From NCBI RefSeq assembly GCF_021155765.1, contig NC_060114.1, positions 4,526,001 to 4,590,000 on the forward strand: a DNA stretch of 64,000 nt. The letters run 5' to 3'. A program made the translations under genes and the position numbers. Origin of the DNA: Diprion similis. Taxonomy: Eukaryota > Arthropoda > Insecta > Hymenoptera > Diprionidae. Of the stretch, positions 61,701 through 64,000 are shown in pieces. Within the stretch, counting starts at the first letter, position 1, and each line of letters begins with the position of its first letter. The notes below the pieces were generated by a model. The model saw only the letters and a list, made by a program, of their open reading frames with translations. It ran no database searches and was not told the origin of the DNA.

Positions 61701-63993
61701 TATGTAATCCATTTCGGGCTGGATCCTCAGAACCGTGAAAAAAACACGTTTATTTCGATGTTCCCCAATCATTGTTTCATGTTTGATGTTTTTTAGTGTA
61801 AGCTCGCAGATGTTTCTTCTTCCTCTTTTTTTTCCTCTCCTTTCAGATAAAAGAATCGATTTTTCTTCTTAGAAGTGAGGTATAATCAATTTTTTAAACA
61901 GTAACATGTATTTTTGTCTCGTCGAAACACGTTTACTTTATTAATATTCGTGGCTCTACGTATCATATGATACTGATACATGGTCGTTAACTTATGCTCG
62001 TATGTATTTTCGAACAATTGAATTAATTATGAAACGGTGGAACTTATCATTGATCCGACTCAAACACATGTAATTTAACAATTTGAACGGCTGTTGAAAC
62101 ATTCAAATGAATTTAGGTCGTTGCTAGATTAATCGTCTCTACACGCCCAGCGATCAGTTTGGGCGAACTTATGACCGAGGAACAATTGTTCAAATTAATC
62201 AGGCTTGGAACTGGCGCTTCAGATGCAGCGTGGGCGTCACATGCGGTTTCGTGCCTTTTGCAAGATTTGTTGGAAGGTATTTGTTCTAGAAAATAATCAT
62301 ACTCCGTTTAATCAAGTCTATGGCTGAGCGAAATTCGATGACTCTGAAAAAACATCAGCTTTACAGTTATTGGTCTTTAGTACAAACAAATTAGAAATGT
62401 GATATATTTATACAACAACACTCAAGTTTTATTAATGCAAAATATGCAAAAAATGCATTATTGTTAACAAATAAGCCTGTGATAATACGTAAGTTTGTCA
62501 TAAAATTGAACTTTTTATTTAGTATTCGCTTGATAAGGAAAAAAAAAAAAAAAAAAAAATCGTTGATCAATATTCAGATCAATACATAACGGTCAGAAAT
62601 TCAAACATCGATCCTTACTTCACTACTTTTCTACATTTGTTTCGTCCCATTTTATAAGGCGGGAGACTATTTCCTAAAACGGCGTCAGGGCACGAAGGAA
62701 GCCCGTCGGAAGAAAGTTTCGACTCTTCGTTGGCGGCCGAAGAAAACACCGCCACAGACGAAGACGCGGCAGGTGCAGCCCAAGCAAGTTGTTCCGCAAC
62801 TACATTCGCTAATGAAATTACCGAGGCTGATTTCGATGGGGACGAGGACACGCAAGACAGTGTTGCCATTACTTCCGCCAGTGCCTCGACGTCTAAATCA
62901 AATGGCTTTACGCTTCCCTCCTTACTCGAATCAGACGACAGCGAACTTGAAGATTTTCTAGACGACATTTTGGAGCGCGGAAGAAATTTACTTAAAAAAG
63001 GAAACGCAGTATCTAAATTTCCTACTTCTGCTGGCTCAGGGTAAATGCAAAAGATCAACTATTCCTCGGCGAGTTTCAGGGTGGCAACTTGAAAGTGGAA
63101 AACTTGAGAAACCAGGAGATGTCAGAAAATTTAGTTTGGCACAGAGACGTGGTGGATTTTTGCAAATCTTCTTCTGCTTCTTCTTCTTCTTCCTTTGTGG
63201 CTATTCCCCTTGAGAGGACGTGCCAAAATGTTGCAAATAATTGAATTTTTTTTTTAATTTTGTGAAACTTTTGTTCAATTTTGGTCATTTCGGTGAACAA
63301 TGTGAACTCTCAATATTTTTTCGACTATTACTACCAATTTAAACTAGCCGTTCATTAGGGTGGTTCAGAATGTAAAGTATTTTTTCGCTCTTACCTCTTC
63401 GTAGGGGAAAAGCCTAATTTTGATTATGGAATCGCGAAAAAATCTGGGAAATTTCAAATCCAAATTGAGTGGCTACCCTGAGTCTTGATTATTTTGAAAT
63501 ATAATTTGATTTCAACAAAACTAATCAGAATAACAATTTAATTTTAGCAGCATTTCTCTGGCCGTTGATACGAGGCTCGAATATGGCGTTGAAACAGGGG
63601 TAGAAATTGCTCTCAGGAGATTGTCGACGTTGGGTGCATGCAACTTACCGCTGAGTGTAAATGCCACGATCCAAGTACGTCTCATTCAACTCATTCAAAC
63701 TTTGAATATGTCATATGTCTCGAGAAAACAAAACGTTATTTGAACTCTGGAGAAATTTCGTTTTTAATTCACATTGTTACTCCGTTTGCATTTGGCTCGA
63801 CTAACTCGTCTTTAATACAACTATGCGACAGGTTCCATTAGAATCCAGCCGCTACACGCAGCCGGAAGCAATGAGAAATTCTGGCTGGACGGACAGAGCT
63901 CAAGACAATTGGAACACAAATGACACAGTTCCTTCTAGTCTGCGCATGCTGACTCGCTGTTTTGAAAAAATATTCACAGATTTGTATCTACAA
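37706..63993 (+). CDS. BIRC6: BRUCE/BIRC6, N-terminal 2596 codons in 28 exons (continues beyond window)
   Basis: Giant E2/E3 hybrid ubiquitin ligase and inhibitor of apoptosis on internal membranes. Exons: 37706-37883, 40163-40482, 40986-41230, 42108-42447, 42786-44319, 44636-44816, 46020-46238, 46703-47126, 47215-47362, 47447-47690, 47743-47958, 48064-48318, 48485-48758, 49260-49481, 54319-54618, 57713-58009, 58675-58889, 59078-59234, 59311-59502, 59639-59853, 60129-60382, 60504-60691, 60905-61101, 61454-61595, 62117-62276, 62659-63040, 63548-63674, 63832-63993. All phases agree. The start MADDDPWSLKEDGYLNVD, the WD40-like propeller strands (VYVFDVNSG, VNVWNVS), the BIR domain (C274, C277, H294, C301) and the conserved block MHSGARRFVVLDFG/DIW match the human family. 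Exon 5 (511 codons) is low-complexity; exon 14 has poly-Asn; exon 26 is acidic/Ser-rich. The UBC domain is expected downstream. Exon 10/11 splice choice is uncertain. Confidence 0.92.
37884..40162 (+). other. BRUCE intron 1 (2.3 kb)
   Basis: Donor CTG|GTAAGAT, acceptor GTCGTGCAG. Contains an AT dinucleotide run (38295-38319) and an A-run (39419-39438). No exon or other gene recognised. Confidence 0.6.
41437..42040. repeat. Hairpin-type interspersed repeat, copy D (BRUCE intron 3)
   Basis: The left end TCTGAAAAAGTGGGTCAAAT and right end TTGGCCCCCTATTTCAGCC are imperfect reverse complements; CTTTTAAAATAGAAC on the right pairs with the TTTATTTTGTTAAAAAC region on the left. Confidence 0.5.
42108..42447 (+). 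other. BIRC6: BIR-domain exon of BRUCE
   Basis: Acceptor TTCTTTTCAG, donor CGA|GTAAGT. It encodes W249 through R361. The zinc ligands follow C-x2-C-x16-H-x6-C (CFTC, then SEHERH, then PNCPF), the canonical BIR arrangement, preceded by MAQAGFYHQP and GDDRAMCF. BIR domains bind IAP-binding motifs of caspase-9, SMAC/Reaper-type proteins. All ligands are intact. Confidence 0.95.
45013..45483. repeat. Long imperfect palindrome in BRUCE intron 6
   Basis: Arms of about 138 bp, 45013-45150 and 45345-45483, are reverse complements. TTTTTGAGGTCAAGGAATCC pairs with GGATTCCTTGACCTCAAAAA without mismatch. CGTACAGTTTTTATCC pairs with GGGTCAAAACTGTATG. The loop is about 195 bp. Foldback/MITE-like, no coding frame. 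Confidence 0.75.
49396..49437 (+). repeat. Asn-codon microsatellite inside BRUCE exon 14
   Basis: About 14 AAC/AAT/AGC codons in frame encode an Asn/Ser tract. The exon is otherwise conserved-looking and phase 0 at both ends, so this is probably an expandable disordered loop. Confidence 0.85.
51183..51275. repeat. 93-bp palindromic MITE
   Basis: ATTAGGGTGAATCAAAATAA is repeated inverted as TTATTTTGAATCACCCTAAT, separated by an A/T-rich loop. A related single end TTAGGGTGGTTCAGAAT occurs at 63356. Confidence 0.85.
53064..53482. repeat. Hairpin-type interspersed repeat, copy E (BRUCE intron 14)
   Basis: The left end AGCTGAAAAAGTGGGTGAAT and right end TACCCGACCACTTTTCCACC are imperfect reverse complements. 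Interior pairing was not fully traced. Confidence 0.4.
54960..55578. repeat. Probable hairpin repeat, copy F, interrupted
   Basis: The right end AATTCATCCACTTTTTCAG pairs with the family's left terminus. ATCTCGACAAATAATTATGC on the left pairs with AATAATCAGTTGTCGAGAT on the right. The degenerate tract 55085-55300 lies within. Confidence 0.4.
55085..55300. repeat. Degenerate short tandem tract (GATTTTAAAAGATT-like)
   Basis: Repeated GATTT(T/C)A-AAGATT units of roughly 10-14 bp, e.g. AAAAGATTTTAAAAGC, AAAGGATTTTAATGATTTTA, AAAAGATTTCCG. Poorly phased, non-coding. Confidence 0.6.
56903..57186. repeat. Hairpin-type interspersed repeat, copy G (BRUCE intron 15)
   Basis: The left end CGGCTGAAAAAGTTGGTGAA and right end CGCCCAATTTTTCAGCCG are near-complementary. 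TCAAAAGTATGTA pairs with AAATACTTTCGAAC. The centre reads AGTTAACGTTATTGTCGATA, close to copies A and B. This is the clearest copy and defines the termini. Confidence 0.7.
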
Positions 63994-64000
63994 GTAAGTA

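Noticed and set aside
63076-63300. 74-codon minus frame with Glu run near the window end
   Set aside because: It reads a CTT-rich tract in BRUCE intron 26; no support for a gene.

Overview
This is an AT-rich eukaryotic window with GT-AG introns, many interspersed repeats and long introns. The gene content (a tRNA-splicing endonuclease subunit, calpains, the giant BIR protein BRUCE/BIRC6, a Myb/SANT-like multi-repeat protein) fits an arthropod, most likely an insect. GGTTAGGTTATG-type motifs suggest Hymenoptera, but that is only an impression. No bacterial or viral genes were seen. Exon models were built by hand from reading frames, splice signals, phase continuity and recalled family sequence, so boundaries are predictions.

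Layout. (1) 493-1837 (+): the last two exons of a gene ending in an SH3 domain, possibly a Dbs/MCF2L-type RhoGEF. (2) 1838-7656: no gene seen; hairpin and TIR elements and AAT microsatellites. (3) 7657-11637 (-): a single-exon 1326-aa protein with six Myb/SANT-like (trihelix-type) repeats. (4) 11638-14210: intergenic, with an odd array of tiny palindromes at 11.9-12.4 kb. (5) 14211-16893 (+): complete five-exon TSEN34/Sen34 with its catalytic Tyr-His-Lys. (6) 17.2-33.3 kb: two divergent calpain genes without penta-EF-hands (18120-22365 minus, 29527-33110 plus), inside and beside a large imperfect inverted duplication. The right arm carries a near-identical copy of the 5' end of the left calpain but has lost everything from exon 3 to the stop codon. 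(7) 33.1-37.6 kb: repeat-rich intergenic DNA with a 10 x 30-bp minisatellite. (8) 37706 to the window end (+): the first 28 predicted exons (about 2596 codons) of BRUCE/BIRC6, including its BIR domain; the C-terminal UBC domain would lie beyond the window.

The genes do not form one pathway: TSEN34 acts in tRNA splicing, the calpains are cytosolic cysteine proteases, and BRUCE is an anti-apoptotic E2/E3 ubiquitin ligase. The most distinctive features are the rearranged calpain inverted duplication, at least six hairpin elements sharing termini that resemble CGGCTGAAAAAGTGGGTGAA, and several local repeat structures that no gene explains.
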